From NCBI GenBank assembly GCA_050633105.1, contig JBOEFW010000024.1, positions 1-64,000 of the forward strand: a stretch of DNA of 64,000 nucleotides, read 5' to 3'. The stretch is from Aureispira sp050633105 (GTDB lineage Bacteria; Bacteroidota; Bacteroidia; Chitinophagales; Saprospiraceae). The notes beneath the pieces were generated by a model that worked only from the letters and a program-made list of their open reading frames with translations, searched no databases and was not told where the DNA came from. Both the position numbers and the translations under genes were made by a program. Below, piece after piece: positions 52,414 through 60,467 of the stretch; within the stretch, counting starts at the first letter, position 1; every line of letters begins with the position of its first letter.

Positions 52414-54105
52414 TTAAGCCGTTTTATTCTCATCCCGCAATGCACGGCGTAATATTTTACCCACATTTGTTTTGGGTAGTTCCTCGCGGAATTCTATATG
52501 CTTCGGTTTTTTATACCCTGTAAAGTTCTCTTTGCAGAAATTTCTAACTTCTTTTTCTGTGAGGGAAGCGTCCGATTTTACAATAAAGACCTTGACTGCT
52601 TCCGTAGATTTTGGATCAGGAACACCAATAGCTGCTACTTCTAAAACTTTAGGGTGTCCTGCTAATACATCTTCAATTTCGTTAGGATAGACGTTAAATC
52701 CAGACACCAAGATCATATCTTTCATACGATCTACAATTTTGAAGGCACCATCTTCTAACATAATACCAACATCTCCAGTTTTTAACCACCCATCCTCTGT
52801 AAAGGTTTTAGCCGTTGCTTCTGGACGATTGTAGTAGCCTTTCATCACTTGAGGTCCTTTGATTTGAATCTCTCCACGGCCTTCGCCAGGCCCTTGGATT
52901 GTCCCATCTTCTGCCATAATTCGGATATAGGTAGAAGGCATCGGCATTCCAATTGTTCCTACAGTGACGTTCCCAACAGGATTGGCACTAGCAACTGGAG
53001 AGGTTTCTGTCATGCCATATCCTTCTAAAAGATCATTGTTGGTCACTTCTCGCCAACGTTTGGCAACAGGCCCTTGGATTGCCATGGCTCCGCCAATAGC
53101 AAATTTCAGGTTAGAGAAGTCTAAATTTCTAAAATCTTCATTGTTAAGCATAGCATTGTATAAAGTATTGACTCCTGTCATCAAACTCGGTTTGGTGCGA
53201 CGAATCACATCTACTAGACCTGGAATATCTCTTGGGTTGGGCACTAATACATTCAGTGCACCAAAATTAGACATACATAAACAATTCACTGTAAAGGAGA
53301 ATATATGATACATCGGGAGCGGTGTAAGCATCGATTCTTGCCCTGGTTTCATATCAACATTCGCTAACCAAGCGGTCATTTGCGCCATATTGAACAGTAA
53401 GTTTTTATGGGTTAGAACCGCTCCTTTAGCAACTCCTGTTGTTCCTCCTGTGTATTGAATGCAAAGCATATCTTCTAAGCCAACAGGATGTTTTTTTACT
53501 GGTTTACCTTTTCCCGCTTTAAGCGCCTTAGGGAATGGAACAGCACCAGGAAGGTTGAATTTTTGAACCATACCTTTGAATTTGAGTACGGTATTAATCA
53601 CCCAACCTTTAGCTCCTCCAAACATGCCTCCAATAGAAGCTGTTACAATGTGCTGTACAGGAGTTTCTTTAACTACTTTTTCTAATTCATGGGCAAAGTT
53701 CTCTGCAATGATAACTGCTTTAACACCTGCATCATTAAATTGGTGTTTAATTTCTCTACCTGTATAAAGCGGATTGGTGTTCACGGCCACTAAACCTGCA
53801 CGCATGACTCCAAATAAAGCAACAGGATACTGCACAATATTAGGGAGCATAATTGCTACTTTATCTCCGCGTTGTAAACCTAATGATTGCAAATAGGCAG
53901 CCATAGCCATCGAGCGTTCATCTACTTCTCCATAAGTCAAAGTCGCTTGATTACTTCCTGCAAAACAGGTATAAGCAGGGCGCGTTTTGTATTTTTCAAA
54001 ATTCCCCTCTAAAAAATCCAATAGAGAGGAGTATTGATCAATAGAAACATCGTGAGGAACCCCCTCGGCATAACTAGAAAGCCAAATGCGGTCATTAGTA
54101 CTCAT
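52414..54105 (-). CDS. fadD: Long-chain fatty acid-CoA ligase
   Basis: This is a 563-residue ANL superfamily enzyme. The P-loop-like AMP motif reads YTGGTTGVAKGAVLTHKNL; the second motif YGMTETSPVA and the hinge WLKTGDVGIM follow. DRMKDMILVSGFNVYPNEIEDVL opens the C-terminal domain, and the terminal KTNVGKILRRALRDE has the catalytic Lys. It activates long-chain fatty acids to acyl-CoA with ATP at the membrane. It stands alone, with the AT-rich region 54106-54422 upstream. Confidence 0.92.
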   Translation of the reverse strand: MSTNDRIWLSSYAEGVPHDVSIDQYSSLLDFLEGNFEKYKTRPAYTCFAGSNQATLTYGEVDERSMAMAAYLQSLGLQRGDKVAIMLPNIVQYPVALFGVMRAGLVAVNTNPLYTGREIKHQFNDAGVKAVIIAENFAHELEKVVKETPVQHIVTASIGGMFGGAKGWVINTVLKFKGMVQKFNLPGAVPFPKALKAGKGKPVKKHPVGLEDMLCIQYTGGTTGVAKGAVLTHKNLLFNMAQMTAWLANVDMKPGQESMLTPLPMYHIFSFTVNCLCMSNFGALNVLVPNPRDIPGLVDVIRRTKPSLMTGVNTLYNAMLNNEDFRNLDFSNLKFAIGGAMAIQGPVAKRWREVTNNDLLEGYGMTETSPVASANPVGNVTVGTIGMPMPSTYIRIMAEDGTIQGPGEGRGEIQIKGPQVMKGYYNRPEATAKTFTEDGWLKTGDVGIMLEDGAFKIVDRMKDMILVSGFNVYPNEIEDVLAGHPKVLEVAAIGVPDPKSTEAVKVFIVKSDASLTEKEVRNFCKENFTGYKKPKHIEFREELPKTNVGKILRRALRDENKTA

Positions 54106-54342
54106 ATAGTAGGTGTTTTATCTGGTGAACGTATCCGTTTGTATTCTTTATATGATTGATACGGTCAGGATTGGTAATAAAAATAAAAAAGTGCTATGTG
54201 TTGCTTTTTCGATAAAAAATTTGGTGCTGTTGTTGAAACAGAGAAAAAAGATACATAAAATTCCTGCTTTGTAAACAATTGGCTTTAGTTTTTTATTGCT
54301 TTGGCCAATTTTTTATTTAGAACTTGTTAATTGATTGCACAA

Positions 54343-54395
54343 ACTACTTAAATAAAAAACAATAGCGATTCGAGTTTACTCCCAAATCGCTATTG
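54343..54395 (-). terminator. Intrinsic terminator of the VOC/AraC genes
   Basis: On the minus strand, CAATAGCGATT pairs with AATCGCTATTG (54360-54370 and 54385-54395) as a perfect 11-bp stem, followed by TTTTTTATTT. It ends the leftward VOC transcript; the rest of 54106-54422 is AT-rich with no other feature seen. Confidence 0.8.
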
Positions 54396-54422
54396 CATTT
54401 ATATAGTGTTGTGCCTAGTGTT

Positions 54423-54803
54423 TTATTCCTCAGGTTTTGTATAGGTTATAATATCAATTCCAATTTCGTTTGGGTCTTTGATCGCAAAATGTCTGTCGCC
54501 CCAAGGCTCCTCTCGAATTTCGATCTCGATTGGAATATTTTTATCTTTTAACTGTTTATAAACTTTATCCACGGTTTCAACTTCAATAGTTAAATAAACA
54601 CCTTTTCCATTAAATTTTGATTGAAAAACAGGCTTTTGACTTGGATGATTTGGTTTCAAAAAACTGATTTCAGCAGATTGGTTTGGCGTATGAAGTAATA
54701 GATAAAATTCGTTTTCAAAACTTACACCAAAGCCCAATACTTCTGTGTAAAATTCTTTTGTTTCCTTTAGTTTTTCGGTAATTATTCCTGCGTTAAGTTT
54801 CAT
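54423..54803 (-). CDS. VOC (glyoxalase/dioxygenase-fold) protein
   Basis: The protein has 126 residues from the ATG at 54803; a TTG at 54827 adds eight. It has one pair of beta-alpha-beta-beta-beta modules: LNAGIITEKLKETKEFYTEVLGFGV, then YLTIEVETVDKVYKQLKDKNIPIEIE and GDRHFAIKDPNEIGIDIITY, the closing part carrying the usual terminal Glu-containing strand. Members bind metals and act as dioxygenases, lyases or antibiotic-binding proteins; the exact role is unknown. It is followed by a terminator and preceded by the AraC gene after about 125 nt. The low G+C and codon use look unlike the neighbours. Confidence 0.85.
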   Translation of the reverse strand: MKLNAGIITEKLKETKEFYTEVLGFGVSFENEFYLLLHTPNQSAEISFLKPNHPSQKPVFQSKFNGKGVYLTIEVETVDKVYKQLKDKNIPIEIEIREEPWGDRHFAIKDPNEIGIDIITYTKPEE

Positions 54804-54927
54804 CTTGTTTGCTGTTTGGCTATCCAACCTACTGTTAGGATAAATAGTAATGCTTTGGTTGTCAATAATTTTATTACTACAAATTTAGGCTGACAAAAAA
54901 TGGAAGCATTGTAAAAAACGGACAAAC

Positions 54928-55740
54928 TTAATAAAACGCCAATGAAGGTGTTATACCGTAAAAAGTTTTGAAGTTTTTAATAAAATGGGCTTGGTCAAAA
55001 AATCCAACATCATAGTAGAGTTTGTTTTCTTTTAAGCTTTGCTTTGAAGGTTTTGTATTTAAAATATGTTGAAAACGGACAACATTACTAAACGATTTTG
55101 CTGTTGTACCAATATAAAAGTTGAAAATCCTACGCAGTTGCCTTGGACTTAGACCTATATTAAGGTCTTTTTGGGTATCCAAATATCCATTTTTTTGAAA
55201 AATTAGGGTTAGTGAATCTAAAAAACGATGGTCGTAATTAATAGTTCGATTATTTAATAGTTCGATTATTTTTTGGTTGAGCACCTTGGCAATATTTTGT
55301 AATGAATCCACAGGATTGATTTCTGAATTAATCAACGTAGAAAAATTGGGCAAAATTTTGTTCAATTCTTGAGACTGATTGCTTAAAGTCTTAGCATTAA
55401 TTCCAAATAAATACGGAAATGCAGAAGGTAAAAACCGAATGCCAATATAATCGAACTCCTTCCCTATAGGGAATTGAACGAACTTTCGGCAAAACCCCAT
55501 TACAAAGCTTTCTGTTGGTTGTTTATGGTCAAAAAATATGTCGATACAACCATCAGAAACAACGCGGTAATTGTAATCTTTATTTAAGGGTTTTAACGTC
55601 TTAAGTTGCCAAAAACAATAAACAAAATTCTCAATTTCTTTACTTGTTTGGATTTCTTGATAACTTATTTTGTTATCATTAGCTGAAACTGTTGGTTGAA
55701 TCGGTCGGTAATATTTTCTTATAATTTTCAGTTCATTCAC
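54928..55740 (-). CDS. AraC-family transcriptional regulator
   Basis: The protein has 270 residues from a GTG start (55740); an in-frame stop lies shortly upstream and no ATG is usable. The N-terminal part (about 15-140) resembles DUF6597-type sensor domains (CFWQLKTLKPLNKDYNYRVVSDGCIDIFFD). The C-terminal HTH_18 domain contains GLSPRQLRRIFNFYIGTTAKSF and ending YDVGFFDQAHFIKNFKTFYGITPSLAFY, the AraC second-helix signature. It likely regulates the VOC gene just downstream. A counted 60-nt stretch (54961-55020) is 28% G+C, well below most of the window. Confidence 0.88.
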   Translation of the reverse strand: MNELKIIRKYYRPIQPTVSANDNKISYQEIQTSKEIENFVYCFWQLKTLKPLNKDYNYRVVSDGCIDIFFDHKQPTESFVMGFCRKFVQFPIGKEFDYIGIRFLPSAFPYLFGINAKTLSNQSQELNKILPNFSTLINSEINPVDSLQNIAKVLNQKIIELLNNRTINYDHRFLDSLTLIFQKNGYLDTQKDLNIGLSPRQLRRIFNFYIGTTAKSFSNVVRFQHILNTKPSKQSLKENKLYYDVGFFDQAHFIKNFKTFYGITPSLAFY

Positions 55741-55817
55741 GGCTTTTTTGTATTATGCACAACATGTTTACTACATGAAAAATTGCGTGTTTTAAATACT
55801 AAAATTTAGTAAAATAT

Positions 55818-57866
55818 CTACTTCATAGAAAGAACCTTATTGAGGTATTGCCGTGCCAATTGATCTTGTGGATTGAGGCGCAAGGCTGTTTCTAAATCTG
55901 CTCTAGCTGCAGAGAATTGTTGGAGCTCATAATAAGAGATACCACGGTTGAGGTAGGCTGTTCCTACAGGCTGTGGGTTCTTTTGTATAAAAACAGTATA
56001 ATCTGCAACAGCTTTGGGGTGGTTGCGAAGGATGCTGTAGGTGACTCCTCGATTAAAGTAGGCATCAGCACTTTCTTGTGGATTAAGTTCCATCACCTTC
56101 CCATAACATTCAATCGCTTTTTGAAAATCTTGATAAGCTTGTTGTTGGACCGCATTTGCTTCAGTGGCTTTTCCTTGTTGTTGTAATTGGCGGGCTTGTT
56201 CCTGTCTAGAATTCCCATTCATGCCATAACTGTTGCCCAATCCTTTATAGACGTTGACATCCATGCTTCCCAATTGAGCCGCCAAGCGAAAATCTTCAAA
56301 GGCTTTACTCAGATATTGTTGCTGCTCTGCTAATGATTTACTGCCTTGTGCCCGTTTTCCATAATAGCCCCCACGAATGTTTAAAGGTGTAAGCATATTC
56401 ACTAATAAAGGCTGGCCGTTTTTGGTTTGTTGATTAATGGCGGTGGTCCATAATGTATCACTGTTTTGCCAAACTTCTATTTGTGGGATGGTTTTTAATG
56501 TCAACAATAAGCCAAAGGCAATACCTCCTCCAAAAACAAAGGCTTGTTTTTTAATTGGAACAAACTCTTGAACAAGAAAAACAAATGCCATTCCTAGCCC
56601 TATATAAGGAAGGTAACTGTATCGGTCAGCCATAATAACCCCTCCTACAGCAATAAATTGTAAGACTAAAACCACCGTAAGAAAATAAAAACCAATTCCC
56701 ATGAAAAGCGCTTTGGTCTTTTTTAGACTGAAGCAAGCACTTGCTAATATTGCTATTAATAGAACAAAGCCTAATTGAAGGCCTAAGTTATTGGAAAAAC
56801 TTTCCGTATTAGCAGGGTAAGGATAGAAAGGAGAGAGATGCATTGGCCAGAAAAAGTTGACAAAGTACTGGGTGAATCCATATCCTGCAAACTGAAGACG
56901 ATCCATTAAATTAAACGTTTCCATTTCTGCAATAGCTCCCGAATTAGTGCTTGGAATGATAAGACCGTAAAAATCTCCGCCTGCTTGAATACTGATCGCT
57001 AGAAGGCCAAAGAATAAGGAGGTGAAGAAAAAGGGCAAAAGGGGAAGCCATGTTTTATGGGATAGCGTTGCATGCAACGCTGCAAAGGATTTTTCTTCTG
57101 TCTTCCAAAAATGTAACAGCAACAAAACCAACGGAAAAACAACTGCCATAGCCTTAGATAGACAAGCGAGAATAAACAAAATAAAAGCTCCCCAAAACCA
57201 TTTCTTAACAACTGTTTCTAAATAAGTCCAATAACTTAATAAGCCCAATAAAAAGAAAAAACTATACAATACATCTTTGCGCTCAGAGACCCAAGCGACA
57301 GATTCTACATGCATAGGATGTAAGGCAAAGACAACAGCAACACAAATACTTGCCCAGAGATTCTTTTTACTCAGTTTATAAATCAGCAGTAGAACTAAAA
57401 TACTATTAAGAAGATGTAAAATAATATTCCAAAGAATAAATGGGCGGGCACTAATACCCTCAAAACTGGAAGGATCAGCATTGTTGTTCCAACGCAAGGT
57501 CAGCATTGTTAAGGGGTGATAATTGAGGGCTACGGCTCGACTAAACACATCTTTCAAGGTAGTTTGATGAGGACTAGTCGTATGTCTTAAGGTGCGTTGA
57601 CTTCCTTTAAGAACAGTACTAGATTCAATATCTAAACTAGAGCGAACAAGGTCATTGTTAATCACATATTTGTAATCATCCCAGTCTACAAATTCATTGT
57701 CTAAGGCACCCCGATAAACTACAGCCACCAGCAAGGCTAAAATAAAAGCAACTCCCCAAAGCTTAGTATTAGAAAAAAAAACAGTTGTAGAAGAAGGCGC
57801 TTTTTTAACAGCAGGAGGCGCTTTTTTAATCTTTTTAGAACTCTTTGAATGTTTCTTGGATGCCAT
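55818..57866 (-). CDS. TMTC-like multi-pass membrane protein with TPR repeats
   Basis: The protein has 682 residues. A basic N-terminus (KKHSKSSKKIKKAPP...) leads into about ten membrane helices. The first loop has NEFVDWDDYKYV with acidic residues, and the classic ALHPMHVESVAWVSERKDVL motif of bacterial TMTC/PMT-like proteins follows. The C-terminal 180 residues are tetratricopeptide repeats (for example AYFNRGVTYSILRNHPKAVADY and AYLNRGISYYELQQFSAARADLETAL). The topology resembles GT-C glycosyltransferases, so O-mannosylation or another sugar transfer at the membrane is possible; the exact role is unproven. It stands alone, with the Sua5 gene divergent from it. Confidence 0.82.
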   Translation of the reverse strand: MASKKHSKSSKKIKKAPPAVKKAPSSTTVFFSNTKLWGVAFILALLVAVVYRGALDNEFVDWDDYKYVINNDLVRSSLDIESSTVLKGSQRTLRHTTSPHQTTLKDVFSRAVALNYHPLTMLTLRWNNNADPSSFEGISARPFILWNIILHLLNSILVLLLIYKLSKKNLWASICVAVVFALHPMHVESVAWVSERKDVLYSFFFLLGLLSYWTYLETVVKKWFWGAFILFILACLSKAMAVVFPLVLLLLHFWKTEEKSFAALHATLSHKTWLPLLPFFFTSLFFGLLAISIQAGGDFYGLIIPSTNSGAIAEMETFNLMDRLQFAGYGFTQYFVNFFWPMHLSPFYPYPANTESFSNNLGLQLGFVLLIAILASACFSLKKTKALFMGIGFYFLTVVLVLQFIAVGGVIMADRYSYLPYIGLGMAFVFLVQEFVPIKKQAFVFGGGIAFGLLLTLKTIPQIEVWQNSDTLWTTAINQQTKNGQPLLVNMLTPLNIRGGYYGKRAQGSKSLAEQQQYLSKAFEDFRLAAQLGSMDVNVYKGLGNSYGMNGNSRQEQARQLQQQGKATEANAVQQQAYQDFQKAIECYGKVMELNPQESADAYFNRGVTYSILRNHPKAVADYTVFIQKNPQPVGTAYLNRGISYYELQQFSAARADLETALRLNPQDQLARQYLNKVLSMK

Positions 57867-58086
57867 ATATTCAAATAAAAAGAAGGATGATTATTAGAAG
57901 AGAGAAACAGTTCCAGACAACTTCTTAAAAAGACAGCCCTTAGAACTTATTTTTTATCTGTATGTTTGTTGCAAGGTAAGAATCTAGTTTTGTAAAAAGA
58001 GGAGAAGTATTAGAAAAATAAAGTCTTAGCGTCTCTACAACAAATAAACGAAACGACTTCACTAGTAAATTAATAGCATAGAATCT
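57867..58086. other. Divergent intergenic region
   Basis: On the minus strand a TACCTTGC (57971-57978) resembles a -7 element for the TMTC-like gene, but no partner -33 motif is at normal spacing. Nothing else is resolved. Confidence 0.3.
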
Positions 58087-58656
58087 ATGGATTGGGATCG
58101 GGAGAGCCAGCGTTTAGCGGCACAAATGGAACAAGGAAATCTTATTTTATATCCTACAGAAACAATTTGGGGGATTGGTTGTGATGCCACCAATGAGGAA
58201 GCTGTAAAACGGATAGACCTTCTTAAACAGCGTCAAGAGGGGAAAAATTACATTTTGTTGATCGATACCATCGAGCGTTTAGAAGAGTATGTAACATATA
58301 TCCCCCCCAAAGCCAGCAAATTAATTGCTTATCATGCTCGTCCTCTGACGATTATCTATGAGAATATCCAAAATTTGCCCACCAGTTTATTGGCAGCAGA
58401 CGGAAGTATTGCTATTCGAGTAACTAAAGACCCTTTTTGTAAAGCACTGGTTGCAGATTTGGGCAAACCAATTGTATCTACATCAGCGAATACCAGTGGT
58501 CAACCGTATCCCAAACAATTCTCAGAGATTGCCCCACAAATCATAGAAGGAGTAGAGGGCATTGCTCAATATCGCCAAGAGGAAGTAACCAATCAAACAC
58601 CTTCTACAGTTGTAAAAGTTGTTGATGGACAAGATTTGATTTTCATCCGAAAATAA
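58087..58656 (+). CDS. Threonylcarbamoyl-AMP synthase (Sua5/YrdC)
   Basis: The protein has 189 residues, the single-domain YrdC form. ILYPTETIWGIGCDATNEEA is the conserved start; SIAIRVTKDPFCKALVADLGKPIVSTSANTSGQ supplies the KxR/SxN-type ATP and threonine contacts. It makes threonylcarbamoyl-AMP for the t6A modification of ANN-decoding tRNAs. The PYPK after the Ser/Asn loop is typical. The next gene, the CCA-adding enzyme, also acts on tRNA, though it is separated by about 190 nt and has its own candidate promoter. Confidence 0.9.
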   Translation: MDWDRESQRLAAQMEQGNLILYPTETIWGIGCDATNEEAVKRIDLLKQRQEGKNYILLIDTIERLEEYVTYIPPKASKLIAYHARPLTIIYENIQNLPTSLLAADGSIAIRVTKDPFCKALVADLGKPIVSTSANTSGQPYPKQFSEIAPQIIEGVEGIAQYRQEEVTNQTPSTVVKVVDGQDLIFIRK

Positions 58657-58704
58657 GCAATCGCTTAAGGTCCTAGAAAGCGCCGTTTTTTCCTTTAAAT
58701 TATT

Positions 58705-58712
58705 TATCTTTG
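58705..58712 (+). promoter_or_regulatory. Possible -7 element before cca
   Basis: TATCTTTG is an exact match to TAnnTTTG, followed by a transcription start region 130 nt before the ATG. The -33 partner is unclear; a T-rich GTTTTTT lies 13-19 nt upstream. Confidence 0.35.
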
Positions 58713-58847
58713 CCGCCTCAACTTGAACCTGTTTACTCTATTTTAGAATTAGAAAAAATAGGACCGAAGAGGAATTTTGTAAAAATGGAGTCCTATTGAC
58801 ACCCAATAATTAGTCCTACCTATATCCCTTTACACAGCTGCTAATTT

Positions 58848-60266
58848 ATGCAAATCGAAATAAAAGCGAACGAAAAAAAATTGTTTGACCAACTGCGCAA
58901 AGCAGGAGAACAGTTAACATATCCTACTTACGTCATTGGTGGTTATGTCCGTGATAAAATTCTAAATCGCCCTTCTAAAGATATTGATATTGTCTGTGTT
59001 GGAAGTGGGATTGAGTTGGCCCAACAGTTGGCCCAACAATTAAAACCTAGCCCTAAAGTAGTGGTTTATAAACGGTTTGGGACGGCTATGTTGCGCGCCA
59101 AAAACGTAGAATTAGAATTTGTAGGCGCTAGAAAAGAGTCCTACCGACAAGATTCGCGCAAGCCAATTGTAGAAAATGGAACCTTAGAAGACGATCAAAA
59201 TCGCCGTGATTTTACCATCAATGCTTTAGCCATTAGTCTTAATAAAGAAAACTATGGCGAAATTGTGGATCCTTTTGGTGGTCTAAAACATTTGGAGCAG
59301 AAGCTAATCAAAACGCCCTTAGCGCCAGATATAACCTTCTCTGACGATCCCTTGCGTATGTTGAGAGCCATTCGCTTTGCAACACAGTTGCAATTTAAAA
59401 TTGATCCAGCAGCGATAGAAGCTATCAAGCGCCAAAAAGAGCGCATTAGTATCATTTCTCAGGAACGGATAACCACGGAGTTACAAAAGATAATGGGAGC
59501 GACTAAACCCTCTATTGGTTATCAATTATTATTTGAAACGGGGCTCTTGAAACTTATTTTCCCAGCTTTGCAGGCGATGCATGGTGTAGAATATAAAAAT
59601 GGACAAGGCCATAAGGATAATTTTTACCATACCCTTCAAGTCTTAGATAATGTAGCAGATCGAAGTGATAATATTTGGTTGCGCTGGGTAGCTGTTTTAC
59701 ACGATATCGCAAAACCATTGACCAAACGTTATGTTGATGGACAAGGTTGGACCTTTCATGGACACGAAGCGCTTGGTGCGCGGTTTGTACCTAAATTCTT
59801 TCGTAGAATGAAATTGCCAATGGGGCAAGAAATGAAATATGTACAAAAAATAGTAGGACTGCATCAACGACCTGTTGTCCTAACTCAAGAAGAGGTGACT
59901 GACTCTGCGTTGCGTCGGTTGATGTTTGAAGCAGGGGACGAAATTGATGATTTATTACTTTTTTGTGGAGCAGATTCTACCTCTAAATTTCAATGGAAAT
60001 TGGATAAGTACACTAAAAATTTAGCGGCATTAACACAAAAAATCGCCCATCTAGAAGAGAAAGATCGCCTGAGAAATTGGCAACCTCCAATCACAGGAGA
60101 AATGATTATGGAGACGTTTAATTTGAAACCATCAAGAGAAGTAGGGCAGCTCAAAAATAGTATTAGAGAAGCAATTTTGGATGGAAAAATTAAGAACGAC
60201 TATGAAGATGCCTACGCTTATTTGTTGAAAAAAGGTCAAGAAATGGGACTTGTCCTTGCAAAATAA
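58848..60266 (+). CDS. cca: CCA tRNA nucleotidyltransferase with HD domain
   Basis: The protein has 472 residues. The nucleotidyltransferase head has YVIGGYVRDKILNRPSKDIDIVCVG (metal-binding DxD) and the RRDFTINALA motif. Arg-rich DDPLRMLRAIRFATQL follows. An HD domain (about 250-330) with VLHDIAKPLTK is present, as in class II enzymes of Bacteroidota. It adds or repairs the 3' CCA of tRNA. The HD part may give phosphohydrolase activity. It lies between Sua5 and aconitase, on the same strand as both. Confidence 0.92.
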   Translation: MQIEIKANEKKLFDQLRKAGEQLTYPTYVIGGYVRDKILNRPSKDIDIVCVGSGIELAQQLAQQLKPSPKVVVYKRFGTAMLRAKNVELEFVGARKESYRQDSRKPIVENGTLEDDQNRRDFTINALAISLNKENYGEIVDPFGGLKHLEQKLIKTPLAPDITFSDDPLRMLRAIRFATQLQFKIDPAAIEAIKRQKERISIISQERITTELQKIMGATKPSIGYQLLFETGLLKLIFPALQAMHGVEYKNGQGHKDNFYHTLQVLDNVADRSDNIWLRWVAVLHDIAKPLTKRYVDGQGWTFHGHEALGARFVPKFFRRMKLPMGQEMKYVQKIVGLHQRPVVLTQEEVTDSALRRLMFEAGDEIDDLLLFCGADSTSKFQWKLDKYTKNLAALTQKIAHLEEKDRLRNWQPPITGEMIMETFNLKPSREVGQLKNSIREAILDGKIKNDYEDAYAYLLKKGQEMGLVLAK

Positions 60267-60467
60267 GCGCTCTATAAGGGTGTAAGCCAAAGATTGCCCC
60301 TTTTCCCTGTTTCTGCGAAGCGAAAATCCAAAAATAAGCCTCTTTTTTAACAAAAAAAATGTATTTTCGCAAGCAGCAAACACAACAAGTTTATCCTAAA
60401 AATAAACTTTGTAAGTTGTAAAATAAAGAACGACATTTATTAATCCAATAAAGCATCATATAGCAGC

